From UBA5078 sp040384465 (lineage in GTDB: Bacteria; Pseudomonadota; Gammaproteobacteria; Pseudomonadales; Pseudohongiellaceae): a stretch of DNA of 64,000 nt. Below the pieces are notes generated by a model, which saw only the letters and a list, made by a program, of their open reading frames with translations, did no database searches and was not told the origin of the DNA. Positions 25,828-34,709 of the stretch are shown in pieces; within the stretch, counting starts at the first letter, position 1, and the number at the start of each line of letters is the position of its first letter. The stretch is from assembly GCA_040384465.1 (NCBI GenBank), contig JAZKJF010000001.1, forward strand, positions 356,813 through 420,812. Direction: 5' to 3'. The position numbers and the translations under genes were made by a program.

Positions 25828-28800
25828 ATGAGCAATACGTCCTACATCGAAACCGCTGCCCGCCCCCCGGGAGACGATGAGCTGTGGACGCTGCTGGACC
25901 TGTCCGCCGATTGCTACTGGCACGAGAACACAGACTATCTCTGCACCTTTCTGCGCTTCAGCAGCGCCTACCGGGGTGATGCAACACTGAACCGCCTGCG
26001 CGACACCACGCTGTGGGATCTGGGAGGTACGGTCGTCGGCGCTGTCGAGAACTGGGAACCACATCAAGCATTGCGCGACCGACGTCTGCCCTTTGCGAAT
26101 CTGGTCTGCAAACTGCCTCCTGAACACGACGATTCCCCTTCTCGATATTTGAATGTCAGCGGTCATCCCCGGTTTAGCGCAGCAGGTCATTTCATCGGCT
26201 ACCACTGCGTTGCCCGTGACATCAGCACTCAAGTGCAGAACGAACTATCGCTGCGACGCTTCCGGGCCGCCATGGATATGTCTGGTGACATGATCTATCT
26301 GGTGGACCGTGCTTCCCTCAAATTCATCGATGTCAACGATACCGCCTGTCGCAATGCCGGGGTGACGCGTGCCGTCATGCTGACTCGCGGCCCCGTCGAC
26401 ACCCTGACAGGAAGTGCCGAAGAGCTGATCGCGCGCTATGACAAACTGATTGCCGAACGCTCCACAAGTCGTATCGAAACTACCGGGGTGAGCCCGGCAG
26501 GACGCCCGGTCAATCTGGAGACCCACAGTCGCGCCACCAACATCGACGGTCGCTGGATCATCATTGGCATCACCCGCGATATCACCCGGCGCAAGCAGTC
26601 GGAACTGGCAGCCAAGAAGCTGCAGCAGATGTATTCCGCCCTCAGTGATACCAACGCCGCCATTCTGCGGGCAGACTCACCTGCCACCTTGTTTCAACGT
26701 GTGTGCGATGCGGCCATCAAGAGCGGCAAATTCAGTGTCGCCACCATTCTGGTGGCGGATGCTGAACAGCAGTTGCGCGCGGTCGCCTCCTCCGGCGCCG
26801 CTGCCCCGATCATGACGGATATGAAGATATCAGCCAGCGAAGCAGTGGCCGAAGGGCGTGGCCTTGCGGGAACCGCGTTCCGGAGCGGACAAGCTTGTAT
26901 CAGCAACGACTTCCTGAACGACGAGCGCACGCAAGCCTGGCACGAGATAGCCCGGTTGCAGGGCATTGCTGCCGCAGCCTCCTTCCCCTTGTTCACCAGC
27001 AAGGTGGCAACAGCGGTATTACTTTTCTATTCCACTGAACAGAACCCTTTTGATGCTGAAATCGTCGGCCTGCTGCAAAGCATGGCGGACAACCTCTCGT
27101 TCGCTTTGGAGAACTTTCAGCATGAAGAACAGCGCAGGGCCGCCGAATCGGTACTGCGCGAGAGCGAGGAGCGTTTCCGCAGCCTGACACACCTCTCCTC
27201 TGACTTTTACTGGGAACAGGATGCCGGCCTGTGTTTCATCAAATACGAGGGCAAGATCGTGGGTGACAGCAACACCCGCGCTGTCTCAGAGCTGATTGGC
27301 AACCATCTGTGGAACATGCAGAGCCTCACGCCGACGTCCATGAGCTGGGAGCAGTTCCGTGCGCTGCTCCGCCAGCATGAACGCTTCCGGGACTTCGAGT
27401 TCAGTTTCCAGAATGCTGATCAGGTGGTGTACCACATGTCGCTCAGCGGGGAACCGATCTTTGACGAACAAGCACAGTTCTGTGGTTACCGAGGCATCGC
27501 CCGGGATGTGTCTGATCGCAAGCGTATCTCGGATCACATCAAATATCTGGCCACCCACGACCACCTGACCGGGCTGCCAAACCGGGTGATGTTTACCGAG
27601 TTGCTGGAACAAGCCACCCGCGTGGCGGCACGCTACAGCAACCGAGCCTTCGCGCTGTTCTTCATCGACCTGGATCGCTTCAAACTCATCAACGATACCT
27701 ATGGGCACCACATGGGCGATGCGTTGCTGAAAGAGGTCGCACTGCGTCTGCGGATGCCGTTGCGTGCCAGTGATGTCGTAGCGCGATTGGGTGGTGATGA
27801 GTTCGTGATCCTTCTGCAGGAGCTGACGGATCGCAAGAAAATCAGCAAAGTGGCGCACAACGTCCTCAACGCGTTTGCCGAACCCATCATCATTCAAGGC
27901 AAAGAGTGCCGAGTAACGGTCAGTATCGGCATCAGCATCTACGGGGTGGACGCGCTAGACGAAGAAACCCTGATGAAACACGCGGATGCCGCAATGTACG
28001 TTGCCAAGGAAGAAGGCAAGGACAACTTCCAGTTCTATTCGCGCAGTATTCACCTACGCACCCAGGGCAAGCTGGATCTGGAAGTGAATCTGCGCACGGC
28101 TCTGAAGCAGAATGAATTGTCACTGCACTACCAGCCCAAGCTCAACTTACGCAGCGGCATGATCGCCGGAGTGGAAGCCTTGCTGCGTTGGAAGAGTCCA
28201 CTGCTAGGCAGCATTTCCCCGGAGCGCTTCATTCCTGTCGCCGAAGAAAACGGCATGATCATTCCTATCGGGGAATGGGTCCTGACCACGGCCTGTCTGC
28301 AGTCCATGGCATGGCAGCAGGAGGGGCTGTTCCCTTTCTGCATCTCGGTCAATCTGTCGGCCAGACAGTTCAACGATCCCGAGCTGTTGCACAAGGTCAA
28401 GGCGGCCCTGCAACTCTCCGGCATGTCTGCTCATCAGCTGGAACTGGAAATCACCGAGAGTCTGGTCATCAATCATCCGCGCCGCGCTATCAAACTGCTC
28501 GAAGAGATGAAAGCGCTGGGCTTGAAACTGGCACTGGACGATTTCGGGACGGGCTACTCGTCACTCGGGCAACTGAAGCATTACCCGGTCGATACGCTGA
28601 AAATAGATCGCTCTTTCATTCAGGAAATCCCCCAGGACGAAGACGACAAAGCCATTACCAAAGCCATCATCTCCATGGGCAAAACCCTGGGGCTGACAGT
28701 CGTTGCAGAGGGGGTGGAAACACGTGAGCAATTGGATTTTCTAAGGGAACAGGACTGTCAGCACATTCAGGGCTATTTCTTTCAACGCCCCCTGCCCGCC

Positions 28801-28863
28801 GATGAATTCCTCATCTGGTGCAGAAACCATGATCCGCAGAAATTCCTGCAGAGTCTCTCTTGA
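25828..28863 (+). CDS. Multi-sensor cyclic-di-GMP protein PAS-PAS-GAF-PAS-GGDEF-EAL
   Basis: Soluble 1011-residue protein with no membrane segment. In order: PAS (about 12-133), PAS (140-260), GAF (267-425), PAS (450-568), GGDEF (575-735), EAL (750-1005). The cyclase motif GGDEF is intact at about 655-659 with an inhibitory RxxD site (RASD) five residues before it. The phosphodiesterase domain keeps EAL at 783-785 in GVEALLRW, LEITES and DDFGTGYSSLGQLK. Both activities may therefore be real, with the net direction set by ligand or redox signals at four sensory domains. It lies 62 bp after argD and 19 bp from the convergent glpE. The input signal is not predictable from sequence. Confidence 0.95.
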   Translation: MSNTSYIETAARPPGDDELWTLLDLSADCYWHENTDYLCTFLRFSSAYRGDATLNRLRDTTLWDLGGTVVGAVENWEPHQALRDRRLPFANLVCKLPPEHDDSPSRYLNVSGHPRFSAAGHFIGYHCVARDISTQVQNELSLRRFRAAMDMSGDMIYLVDRASLKFIDVNDTACRNAGVTRAVMLTRGPVDTLTGSAEELIARYDKLIAERSTSRIETTGVSPAGRPVNLETHSRATNIDGRWIIIGITRDITRRKQSELAAKKLQQMYSALSDTNAAILRADSPATLFQRVCDAAIKSGKFSVATILVADAEQQLRAVASSGAAAPIMTDMKISASEAVAEGRGLAGTAFRSGQACISNDFLNDERTQAWHEIARLQGIAAAASFPLFTSKVATAVLLFYSTEQNPFDAEIVGLLQSMADNLSFALENFQHEEQRRAAESVLRESEERFRSLTHLSSDFYWEQDAGLCFIKYEGKIVGDSNTRAVSELIGNHLWNMQSLTPTSMSWEQFRALLRQHERFRDFEFSFQNADQVVYHMSLSGEPIFDEQAQFCGYRGIARDVSDRKRISDHIKYLATHDHLTGLPNRVMFTELLEQATRVAARYSNRAFALFFIDLDRFKLINDTYGHHMGDALLKEVALRLRMPLRASDVVARLGGDEFVILLQELTDRKKISKVAHNVLNAFAEPIIIQGKECRVTVSIGISIYGVDALDEETLMKHADAAMYVAKEEGKDNFQFYSRSIHLRTQGKLDLEVNLRTALKQNELSLHYQPKLNLRSGMIAGVEALLRWKSPLLGSISPERFIPVAEENGMIIPIGEWVLTTACLQSMAWQQEGLFPFCISVNLSARQFNDPELLHKVKAALQLSGMSAHQLELEITESLVINHPRRAIKLLEEMKALGLKLALDDFGTGYSSLGQLKHYPVDTLKIDRSFIQEIPQDEDDKAITKAIISMGKTLGLTVVAEGVETREQLDFLREQDCQHIQGYFFQRPLPADEFLIWCRNHDPQKFLQSLS

Positions 28864-28882
28864 GCTTGAAACGCCGACACGC

Positions 28883-29194
28883 TTACTGCCAGCCGCCGTC
28901 CTGCAATTCCTGCCACGCCTCGTAGCCACCATCCAGGCTGTAAGTCTGGACAAAACCATTCTCGGAAAAATACGCGGCAGCGCTTTGACTGGCATTGCCG
29001 TGGTAACAGCAAACGATCAGCGGGCGTTGATGATCACTGCTCTGAATGAAATCATCGACGTTGTCAGCGGTGATGTGCACCGCATTCTCGATGCAACCGG
29101 CAGCGTAGGATTGCGGGTCACGGATGTCGACGACGAGCGCCTCATTGGCAAGCAGGTCGCGCGCCTGCTGGGCACTGATTCTGATAAAACTCAC
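28883..29194 (-). CDS. glpE: Thiosulfate sulfurtransferase GlpE (single-domain rhodanese)
   Basis: Cytosolic rhodanese of about 103 residues that carries sulfane sulfur from thiosulfate to cyanide or thiols. VVDIRDPQSYAAG and the active-site loop with the catalytic cysteine, CYHGNAS, are nearly those of E. coli GlpE, as is YSLDGGYEAW. GTG 29194 is preferred: it gives a product aligning end-to-end with GlpE and has GAGG about nine bases upstream. A further ATG at 29281 would add 29 unconserved residues. No glycerol genes are nearby, so the name reflects sequence only. Confidence 0.9.
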   Translation of the reverse strand: MSFIRISAQQARDLLANEALVVDIRDPQSYAAGCIENAVHITADNVDDFIQSSDHQRPLIVCCYHGNASQSAAAYFSENGFVQTYSLDGGYEAWQELQDGGWQ

Positions 29195-29308
29195 TGGTGA
29201 TTCCTCTTGAACGGCAGCGTTATTCTGTTGGTCGGCAACCCGGCTGCGGCGCACATTAACAGGGATAAAAACGCCTGACAATCACTGTTCCCGGCCCTGC
29301 CAGCCCGG

Positions 29309-29336
29309 TTGTATAAGAAAAAAGAGCTGCTATACT
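29309..29336 (+). promoter_or_regulatory. Sigma-70 promoter upstream of rnk
   Basis: -35 TTGTAT (29309-29314), 16-bp spacer, extended -10 TGCTATACT ending in TATACT (29331-29336). Predicted transcript start 29343-29345, about 230 bases before the rnk ATG. Confidence 0.65.
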
Positions 29337-29343
29337 CGCCGTC

Positions 29344-29463
29344 ATGAATTTTTTGACGTCACACCCCGTAGAGTCACTGCGCCCGGAATCAACACGGGTT
29401 GTGCGTGCCTTCCCTCTTCAGGCGATCAGGGCAGGTATCCACGCTCTCCTGATCGCCTGTTGA
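29344..29463 (+). CDS. Possible 39-aa leader ORF before rnk
   Basis: Short ORF whose ATG falls at the predicted +1 of the promoter above, so it would be translated as a leaderless mRNA if at all; no ribosome site precedes it. The peptide starts MNFLTSHPVESLRP and ends in a short hydrophobic LLIAC. Its last codons and TGA run through the descending arm of the 29419-29459 hairpin. It resembles no peptide I know. It may be chance. Confidence 0.2.
   Translation: MNFLTSHPVESLRPESTRVVRAFPLQAIRAGIHALLIAC
29419..29459 (+). promoter_or_regulatory. 12-bp hairpin in the rnk leader
   Basis: CAGGCGATCAGG (29419-29430) pairs perfectly with CCTGATCGCCTG (29448-29459) around a 17-base loop. No U run follows, so it is not a standard terminator; it could be the 3' end of a small RNA, an attenuator or a protein-binding stem. 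Confidence 0.6.
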
Positions 29464-29573
29464 ACGCTGTCCTGGACAGTCGCTTCAGTCAGTAATTCGT
29501 ACCCAATTACATTAGATAATGCACCGGCACTTTTACCGGTCACAACTTATTGATACCCGAAAGGTTTTATAGC

Positions 29574-29963
29574 ATGGCAGCCAATTCAATTACCCTATCC
29601 GAAACGGATTACGCACGTCTCACTGCACTGGTCAATTCAGGAGCAGTGCTTGCAGAAGCTCTGGAGCAGGAGATCGAGCGGGCCACTATCCTGCCTGACC
29701 GCAAGTTGCCCAAAGACGTGGTCAGCATGTTCTCTACCGTGCAGTACCGCAACGCGGAAACCAACGCCATCAACAGCGTCACGCTGGTCTATCCTGCCGA
29801 AGCCGATGTCAACGCGGCCAAAGTCTCGGTGCTGGCACCGATCGGCGCGGCCTTGATTGGACTGCGGGTAGGTCACCATATCAATTGGGCGCTTCCCAAC
29901 GCCAAGACCGTACGCCTGGAGGTCATAGGAGTCACACAGTCCGCAGCAGAGCGACAGTCATGA
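29574..29963 (+). CDS. rnk: Rnk-type regulator of nucleoside diphosphate kinase (GreA/B C-domain family)
   Basis: 129-residue RNA-polymerase-binding protein of the Rnk/GreA C-terminal family, known to alter nucleoside diphosphate kinase levels in E. coli and P. aeruginosa. Recognised by the C-terminal half: FSTVQYRNAETNAINSVTLV, YPAEADVNAAKVSVLAPIG and GLRVGHHINWALP. The N-terminal ~45 residues would form the short coiled coil. ATG 29574 has GAAAGG upstream. Its TGA overlaps the ATG of the next small gene (ATGA). A long structured leader precedes it. Confidence 0.88.
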   Translation: MAANSITLSETDYARLTALVNSGAVLAEALEQEIERATILPDRKLPKDVVSMFSTVQYRNAETNAINSVTLVYPAEADVNAAKVSVLAPIGAALIGLRVGHHINWALPNAKTVRLEVIGVTQSAAERQS

Positions 29964-30199
29964 GTGCGGCCGGTAGCCGGGTACAGTTCTGGAATCACCT
30001 GCTGACGGCTGCGGAGCTGATTGATGCCCTGCCCGGCAGCGAGTCCGACCCGGTGGTCATGGCACTACTCATGGAACAGCTGGAGACCATCAGTGAGGCG
30101 TTCGGCGATACTGCCGATCCGGTGGAAAACTTCGAAGAATTTGTCGTCATCAAACTCAGCCAGGCCATTCACGCTGCCTTGTGCAGCCAACAGCGCTGA
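29960..30199 (+). CDS. Small hypothetical protein downstream of rnk
   Basis: 79 residues, acidic and mainly helical by eye, with no signal peptide, no membrane segment and one cysteine near the end. I do not recognise a family. Its ATG overlaps the rnk stop by four bases, which argues that it is translated and that its role is linked to Rnk. It ends two bases from the convergent REC-EAL gene. Confidence 0.6.
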   Translation: MSAAGSRVQFWNHLLTAAELIDALPGSESDPVVMALLMEQLETISEAFGDTADPVENFEEFVVIKLSQAIHAALCSQQR

Positions 30200-30201
30200 T
30201 A

Positions 30202-31410
30202 TCAGACCTTCGCGACGGCATGGTCGTAATACCAATCCAGCGCCGTAGCAGCCTCCATCGGTCGGGCAATCAGATACCCCTGTGCACGTTCGCAGCCAAC
30301 CGAGCGCAGAAATTCCAGCACACGCGGATCCTCGACTCCTTCCGCACTGGTGCATAGGCTAAGACTTTGCCCCAACTCCACAATCGAGCGAATTACCGCA
30401 CGCGATTCCCCTGACTGCAGTGCCGTCATGACAAACGACTTGTCGATCTTGATCTCGGAAAACGGCAGGCGCACCAATTGCAGCATGGAGGAAAACCCTG
30501 TTCCGAAGTCATCAATGGAGAGCAGAAAGCCTTTCAGACGCAGACGGGTCAGCAGATCCAGCGACGCCACCGGATCCTCCATGGTGCTGGTTTCAGTCAA
30601 TTCACAGATCAGATTGCCAGGCACCATGCCCAGGCTGGCACACAGGTCCGCCATTCGGTCAGCCAGCAGGAGATTCTTGAGATTGCGGGCAGAGATGTTG
30701 ACGGAGAGTTGCAGGTTGCTGCCTGCAAAGTGAGTCGCAAACCAGCTGAGCGATTTCTGCACCACCTTGTCTGTCAGCGGATCTATCAGCCCGCTGGATT
30801 CCGCCATCGGAATAAAGTCATTGGGCATGATCAACCCACGCTGTGGATGTTGCCAGCGCACCAGCGCCTCGAAACCCACCGGGGTGTTGGTCAGGCAGTC
30901 AATCTTGGGCTGGTAAACCAGGAATAATTCATCCTCTTCAATGGCACGCTGCAGTTCCGCTTCGTGCACCGCACGCGCGTCCTGACTCTCGGCCAGACCA
31001 AGGCTGCCGTGTTCGTCATCCGCAGTGCGACGGGCTGCCGGGCTGACGTTCAGCAAGGACTGCAGCATGGACGGTTTGAAGGGCTTCGAGAGAATTCCCA
31101 CGATGTTCAAGTCGTGTTCTGCTGCAGAACGACTGGCTGCATCAAGCACCCGGGAGCCCACACCGCTGCTGATGATGATTTGTGCTTTGCAGCCACGGTG
31201 GGAAAGTTCGACCATGACCTCTACGCCATCCATTTTCGGCATGACCAGATCGAGGACAATATGCGTAGGCTGCCACTTTTCCAGCAGCGTGAAAAACTGC
31301 TGCGGCTCATCGGTCGCGATGCAATCCCAACCAACGTTCTCGGCAATGAAAGCAATGGTCTTACCGACCATGAGATCATCATCAAGAATCAACAATCGTT
31401 TGTCCGCCAC
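30202..31410 (-). CDS. Response regulator with EAL phosphodiesterase domain
   Basis: 402 residues: receiver domain (~1-120) with acidic pocket LDDD near the start, phospho-acceptor D54 in HIVLDLVMPKMDG and conserved Lys in ILSKPFKP; then an EAL domain (~150-395) with GFEALVRWQHP, LICELTETS and DDFGTGFSSM. The phosphodiesterase residues look complete, so phosphorylation probably controls breakdown of cyclic-di-GMP. GTG 31410 is preferred, leaving 19 bp after the upstream cyclase gene; a longer frame to 31494 would overlap that gene. Paired with the cyclase it makes a make/break module. No histidine kinase is adjacent. Confidence 0.92.
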   Translation of the reverse strand: MADKRLLILDDDLMVGKTIAFIAENVGWDCIATDEPQQFFTLLEKWQPTHIVLDLVMPKMDGVEVMVELSHRGCKAQIIISSGVGSRVLDAASRSAAEHDLNIVGILSKPFKPSMLQSLLNVSPAARRTADDEHGSLGLAESQDARAVHEAELQRAIEEDELFLVYQPKIDCLTNTPVGFEALVRWQHPQRGLIMPNDFIPMAESSGLIDPLTDKVVQKSLSWFATHFAGSNLQLSVNISARNLKNLLLADRMADLCASLGMVPGNLICELTETSTMEDPVASLDLLTRLRLKGFLLSIDDFGTGFSSMLQLVRLPFSEIKIDKSFVMTALQSGESRAVIRSIVELGQSLSLCTSAEGVEDPRVLEFLRSVGCERAQGYLIARPMEAATALDWYYDHAVAKV

Positions 31411-31429
31411 AGTTCTCTTCCCTTGTTTG

Positions 31430-32872
31430 TCAGGCAGCGACGATAACCCGGTCCCTTCCCTCATTTTTGGCTCGATACAATGCCGCATCGACACGCGCTA
31501 TCAGTGTGAACAATTCTTCGCCGCTGCGATACTGGGCCACCCCGCAACTGAGCGTGACACGAATGTCCTCTCGTCCGAAGTTCACGGCTTGTTTCTTCAC
31601 GGCCTTGCGAATCACGTCGGCACGTTCAGCGGCCTCGTCACTGGTGCAGTCCGCCAACAGCAGCAGAAACTCCTCTCCGCCCCAGCGGCACAAGGTATCT
31701 GCTTCACGACTGTTGGCGCGGATCATGTCGGCCACGGAGCGAATGACCAGATCACCGGCCTGATGCCCGAAGGTGTCATTGACCTCCTTGAAATGGTCGA
31801 TATCGATGCTGATCATGGCAACCTGTTTATTGCGACGCCGGGCACTGCGCAGTACCTGAGCGAAAATGGAGTCGAAAACGTGACGATTGGCAGCGCCGGT
31901 GAGACTGTCGGTGGTCGCCATCTCCTCCAGACGTCCCTGATAAGACTTGAGCGTGAAATGCGCGATCAGCAGCACCAGCGCCATGATGGCCAGTGACAAA
32001 CCAATGTTGATGACCAGCGTGGTCTCGATACGGTTTTCTGCAGCACCGTCGTGCTCCTCAACCATGAGATACCAGTTGAACTCCGGCACCAGGCGGCTGT
32101 TGACATAGACGGTCTGTCCATCGTCTCTGGTATAACTGAGAGAGGCGCTGGGAGACGTCAATATCTGCGTTGCAATGGCGCCCATGCCCGGCCTGTCCTG
32201 CAGACCTTGCTCGGCAGCATCAGATACCTGATTAAGGGCAATCCGCCCTTCTCTGTCGACAAAGTAGATCTGTCGACCATAACGTTCCTGATAGGAGTCG
32301 ATCAACTGGGTGACGGCGCTGACCGCCAGCCCGACACCGGTGACACCGAGATAGTTGCCTTCACTGTCCAGCACCCGGTAATTGATGAAGATGCTCAGAC
32401 GGCTGCGATCAGCCGTGTCGATATCAACATTGATTTCATAGGGCTCACGCAGGGAACGGACCCGAAAATACCAAGCATCCTCTGGATTTTCCGCACTGAC
32501 CGTCTTGATGATGCCATCCGGGTGATAGTAGTTAAGGGTGCGGTCTGAGACGAAAAACGCTGTGATAGTGCCGTATTCCTGCTGGATTTGCTGCAGGTAG
32601 AGACGAATACGTTCCGCGTCCTGCTCGCCTCCCGCCGTCCAGTCCTGCACAAAGGTGTCACTTGCCATCAATGATGAAATGAGGATGGGACGCAGCAAAT
32701 CACGCTGAATCTCTGAATAGATATTGTCACTGGTCAGCGGCAGCATCTGTTCGGAGATGTTTTTGGACAAGGAATCCCGTGCCACAAAATAGCTGGTCAG
32801 ACTCGTGGCCAGAAAACCAACCACCATCAGTGCGGTCAGAGTGACCACAAAAAGAAATTTCCTGCGTTGCAT
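31430..32872 (-). CDS. Membrane-bound sensor diguanylate cyclase (GGDEF)
   Basis: 480 residues: membrane segment at about 8-30, a periplasmic sensor of the double-Cache kind (~35-275, with YYHPDGIIKTV and DIDTADRSRLSIFINYRV), a second membrane segment (~282-305), then a GGDEF domain. The active-site loop reads GGEEF, a functional variant, with an inhibitory RxxD (READ) five residues before it. Makes cyclic-di-GMP in response to a small extracellular ligand, inferred from the Cache-like fold. ATG 32872 is used; a GTG 4 codons earlier is possible and neither has a good ribosome site. Likely co-transcribed with the REC-EAL gene. Confidence 0.92.
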   Translation of the reverse strand: MQRRKFLFVVTLTALMVVGFLATSLTSYFVARDSLSKNISEQMLPLTSDNIYSEIQRDLLRPILISSLMASDTFVQDWTAGGEQDAERIRLYLQQIQQEYGTITAFFVSDRTLNYYHPDGIIKTVSAENPEDAWYFRVRSLREPYEINVDIDTADRSRLSIFINYRVLDSEGNYLGVTGVGLAVSAVTQLIDSYQERYGRQIYFVDREGRIALNQVSDAAEQGLQDRPGMGAIATQILTSPSASLSYTRDDGQTVYVNSRLVPEFNWYLMVEEHDGAAENRIETTLVINIGLSLAIMALVLLIAHFTLKSYQGRLEEMATTDSLTGAANRHVFDSIFAQVLRSARRRNKQVAMISIDIDHFKEVNDTFGHQAGDLVIRSVADMIRANSREADTLCRWGGEEFLLLLADCTSDEAAERADVIRKAVKKQAVNFGREDIRVTLSCGVAQYRSGEELFTLIARVDAALYRAKNEGRDRVIVAA

Positions 32873-33060
32873 GATCAACGTCACTAGCCGTAATTACGAT
32901 GGTCCAGTGTAACAAACTATCCGCACCATGGTCAGTCCCTGAGCAAGCCCTGATCACGAGCACTGTGTTCGGCAAAACTTCCGTCAATTCTCTGGCTCAA
33001 GTTCTTGTAGGCAGTGCCGTTAAAAGTTTCATACAGGCCTCTTTCGAACAGGTGCACAAC

Positions 33061-34608
33061 ATGGCGACAAGAAAACTTTTCCCGGCAAGTGACAAACTCG
33101 TATCCACCACGGATGCCAGAGGCCTGATCCTTTACGCCAACAAGGGGTTTGTCGATATTTCCGGTTTCACCGCACAGGAGCTGACTGGCTCGCCTCACAA
33201 CATCGTCCGCCATCCGGACATGCCCAAGGCCGCGTTCAAAGGCCTGTGGGGAAACATCAAGCAAGGCAAACCGTGGATGGGAATGGTGAAGAATCGCTGT
33301 AAAAATGGCGATTTTTACTGGGTCGACGCCTATGTCACGCCGATACTGGAGAAAGGTGCGATCATCGGTTTCCAGTCAGTGCGCACCGCGCCGCAAGAAC
33401 GTCATGTCGATAATGCTCACGACCTCTATCAGAGGATTCAGACGCCCGGCAGTGAAACGCGGCATCTGCGTGGCATCAGCTTCAGACTCAAAGTCGCCCT
33501 CGCCTATCTGCTCTCGGTTGTCGGTGTCACACTTTCCCTGAGCCTGCCAGGCATCGGGACCATGGCAGGCATTCTGTTAGCGGCGCTCAGCATTCTGACA
33601 GGCGGAGGATGGTTGCTATACCTCGGCAGTCTTTGGAATGATGTGCTGCAACGCTGCAAAGAAATCCATGACGATGACCTGGCACGCTTCATCTACACCG
33701 GTCGCAATGATGAGATTGGCTCAGTGGCTCTGGCGCTGAAATCCCAGGAGTCCAAGATCAGCACCATTCTCAGCCGCATTCAGGATACCGCCAGCACTCT
33801 CGACACGCTTTCCAGCAGCGCCAACAATTCCGTCCTCAAAACCGACCAGGCGATACAGGATCAACAAGTCGAGATCAGTTCCGTGTCGTCGGCCGTACAC
33901 GAAATGTCCTGCGCCATTCTCAGTGTTTCCGAGAATACAACCCAGACCTCGGACGCTGCCGAGCAGGCCGATCAGAGCGTGGATGTCGGTCGGCATTCCA
34001 TTGACGAGAGCCTGACTGCTACCAGTCAGCTCGCAGACTATATCGACGAAGTCTCGCGCACGATTGAACAGTTGGGCGTCGACAGCAAAGCTATCGGTTC
34101 GGTCATCGATGTGATCAACACGATTGCGGGGCAGACCAATCTGCTGGCACTGAACGCCGCCATTGAAGCAGCCCGCGCTGGCGAGCAAGGCCGGGGATTT
34201 GCGGTGGTTGCCGACGAGGTACGCACACTGGCGCAGCGCACGCAGGACTCCACCATCGAGATCAAGGATATCGTCTCGCGCATTCAGGACAGCACCAAAG
34301 CGTCGGTGCAGAGCATGGCGATTGCGCAGGAAAAAGCGCAGCAGTGTGTGAGCTTCAATCAGAAAGCGGGCGGCTCCTATTCACTGATCAGCGATGCCGT
34401 CTCAATGATTCACAACATGACGCAACAGATCGCTGCAGCACTGGAACAGCAGAGTCGCACGTCCGAAGAGATCAACCGCAACATCATTAATATCCAGAAT
34501 CGATCCGAAGAAACCGCCACCGCTTCTCGCGCCACCGCCGAAACCAGTGGGAAGTTACGTCAGAGTATTGGTTCCACACGTGAAATGGTTCGACAGTTCA
34601 GCAACTGA
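33061..34608 (+). CDS. Methyl-accepting chemotaxis protein with N-terminal PAS (Aer-like)
   Basis: 515 residues: an Aer-type PAS domain (~8-120) with LSTTDARG-like start, GFVDISGFTAQELTG and FYWVDAYVTPI; a hydrophobic hairpin of two membrane segments (~147-195) without a periplasmic domain; a HAMP-like linker; and a coiled-coil signalling domain whose tip is NTIAGQTNLLALNAAIEAAR near residue 366. The lack of an external domain plus the PAS suggests energy or redox sensing, as in E. coli Aer, where PAS binds FAD. ATG 33061 has AGGTG six bases upstream; a 54-codon longer frame has no domain content. No CheW or other che gene is nearby. Confidence 0.92.
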   Translation: MATRKLFPASDKLVSTTDARGLILYANKGFVDISGFTAQELTGSPHNIVRHPDMPKAAFKGLWGNIKQGKPWMGMVKNRCKNGDFYWVDAYVTPILEKGAIIGFQSVRTAPQERHVDNAHDLYQRIQTPGSETRHLRGISFRLKVALAYLLSVVGVTLSLSLPGIGTMAGILLAALSILTGGGWLLYLGSLWNDVLQRCKEIHDDDLARFIYTGRNDEIGSVALALKSQESKISTILSRIQDTASTLDTLSSSANNSVLKTDQAIQDQQVEISSVSSAVHEMSCAILSVSENTTQTSDAAEQADQSVDVGRHSIDESLTATSQLADYIDEVSRTIEQLGVDSKAIGSVIDVINTIAGQTNLLALNAAIEAARAGEQGRGFAVVADEVRTLAQRTQDSTIEIKDIVSRIQDSTKASVQSMAIAQEKAQQCVSFNQKAGGSYSLISDAVSMIHNMTQQIAAALEQQSRTSEEINRNIINIQNRSEETATASRATAETSGKLRQSIGSTREMVRQFSN

Positions 34609-34709
34609 GGCCTTGGGCGGGCGGTAGCTTGGTACACTGCCGCTCGCCATGTTTCAGGCCACTTGTGTCAGGTCTCATCTGCTGAATCGCAGTCAAAATA
34701 ACGTCAGAC

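Larger units (their letters stand above)
29195..29573. other. glpE/rnk divergent region and rnk leader
   Basis: 379 bp without an established gene. It contains a strong promoter (29309-29336), a 39-codon ORF starting at the expected transcript end (29344-29463), a 12-bp hairpin (29419-29459), a perfect 13-bp palindrome CTGTCC-T-GGACAG at 29467-29479, and a second -10-like GATAAT at 29515-29520 that could start a shorter rnk mRNA. Confidence 0.6.

Noticed and set aside
34621..34643. Terminator after the chemoreceptor gene
   Set aside because: GCGGTAG and CTGCCGC can pair only with a G-T and no T run follows; too weak to list.
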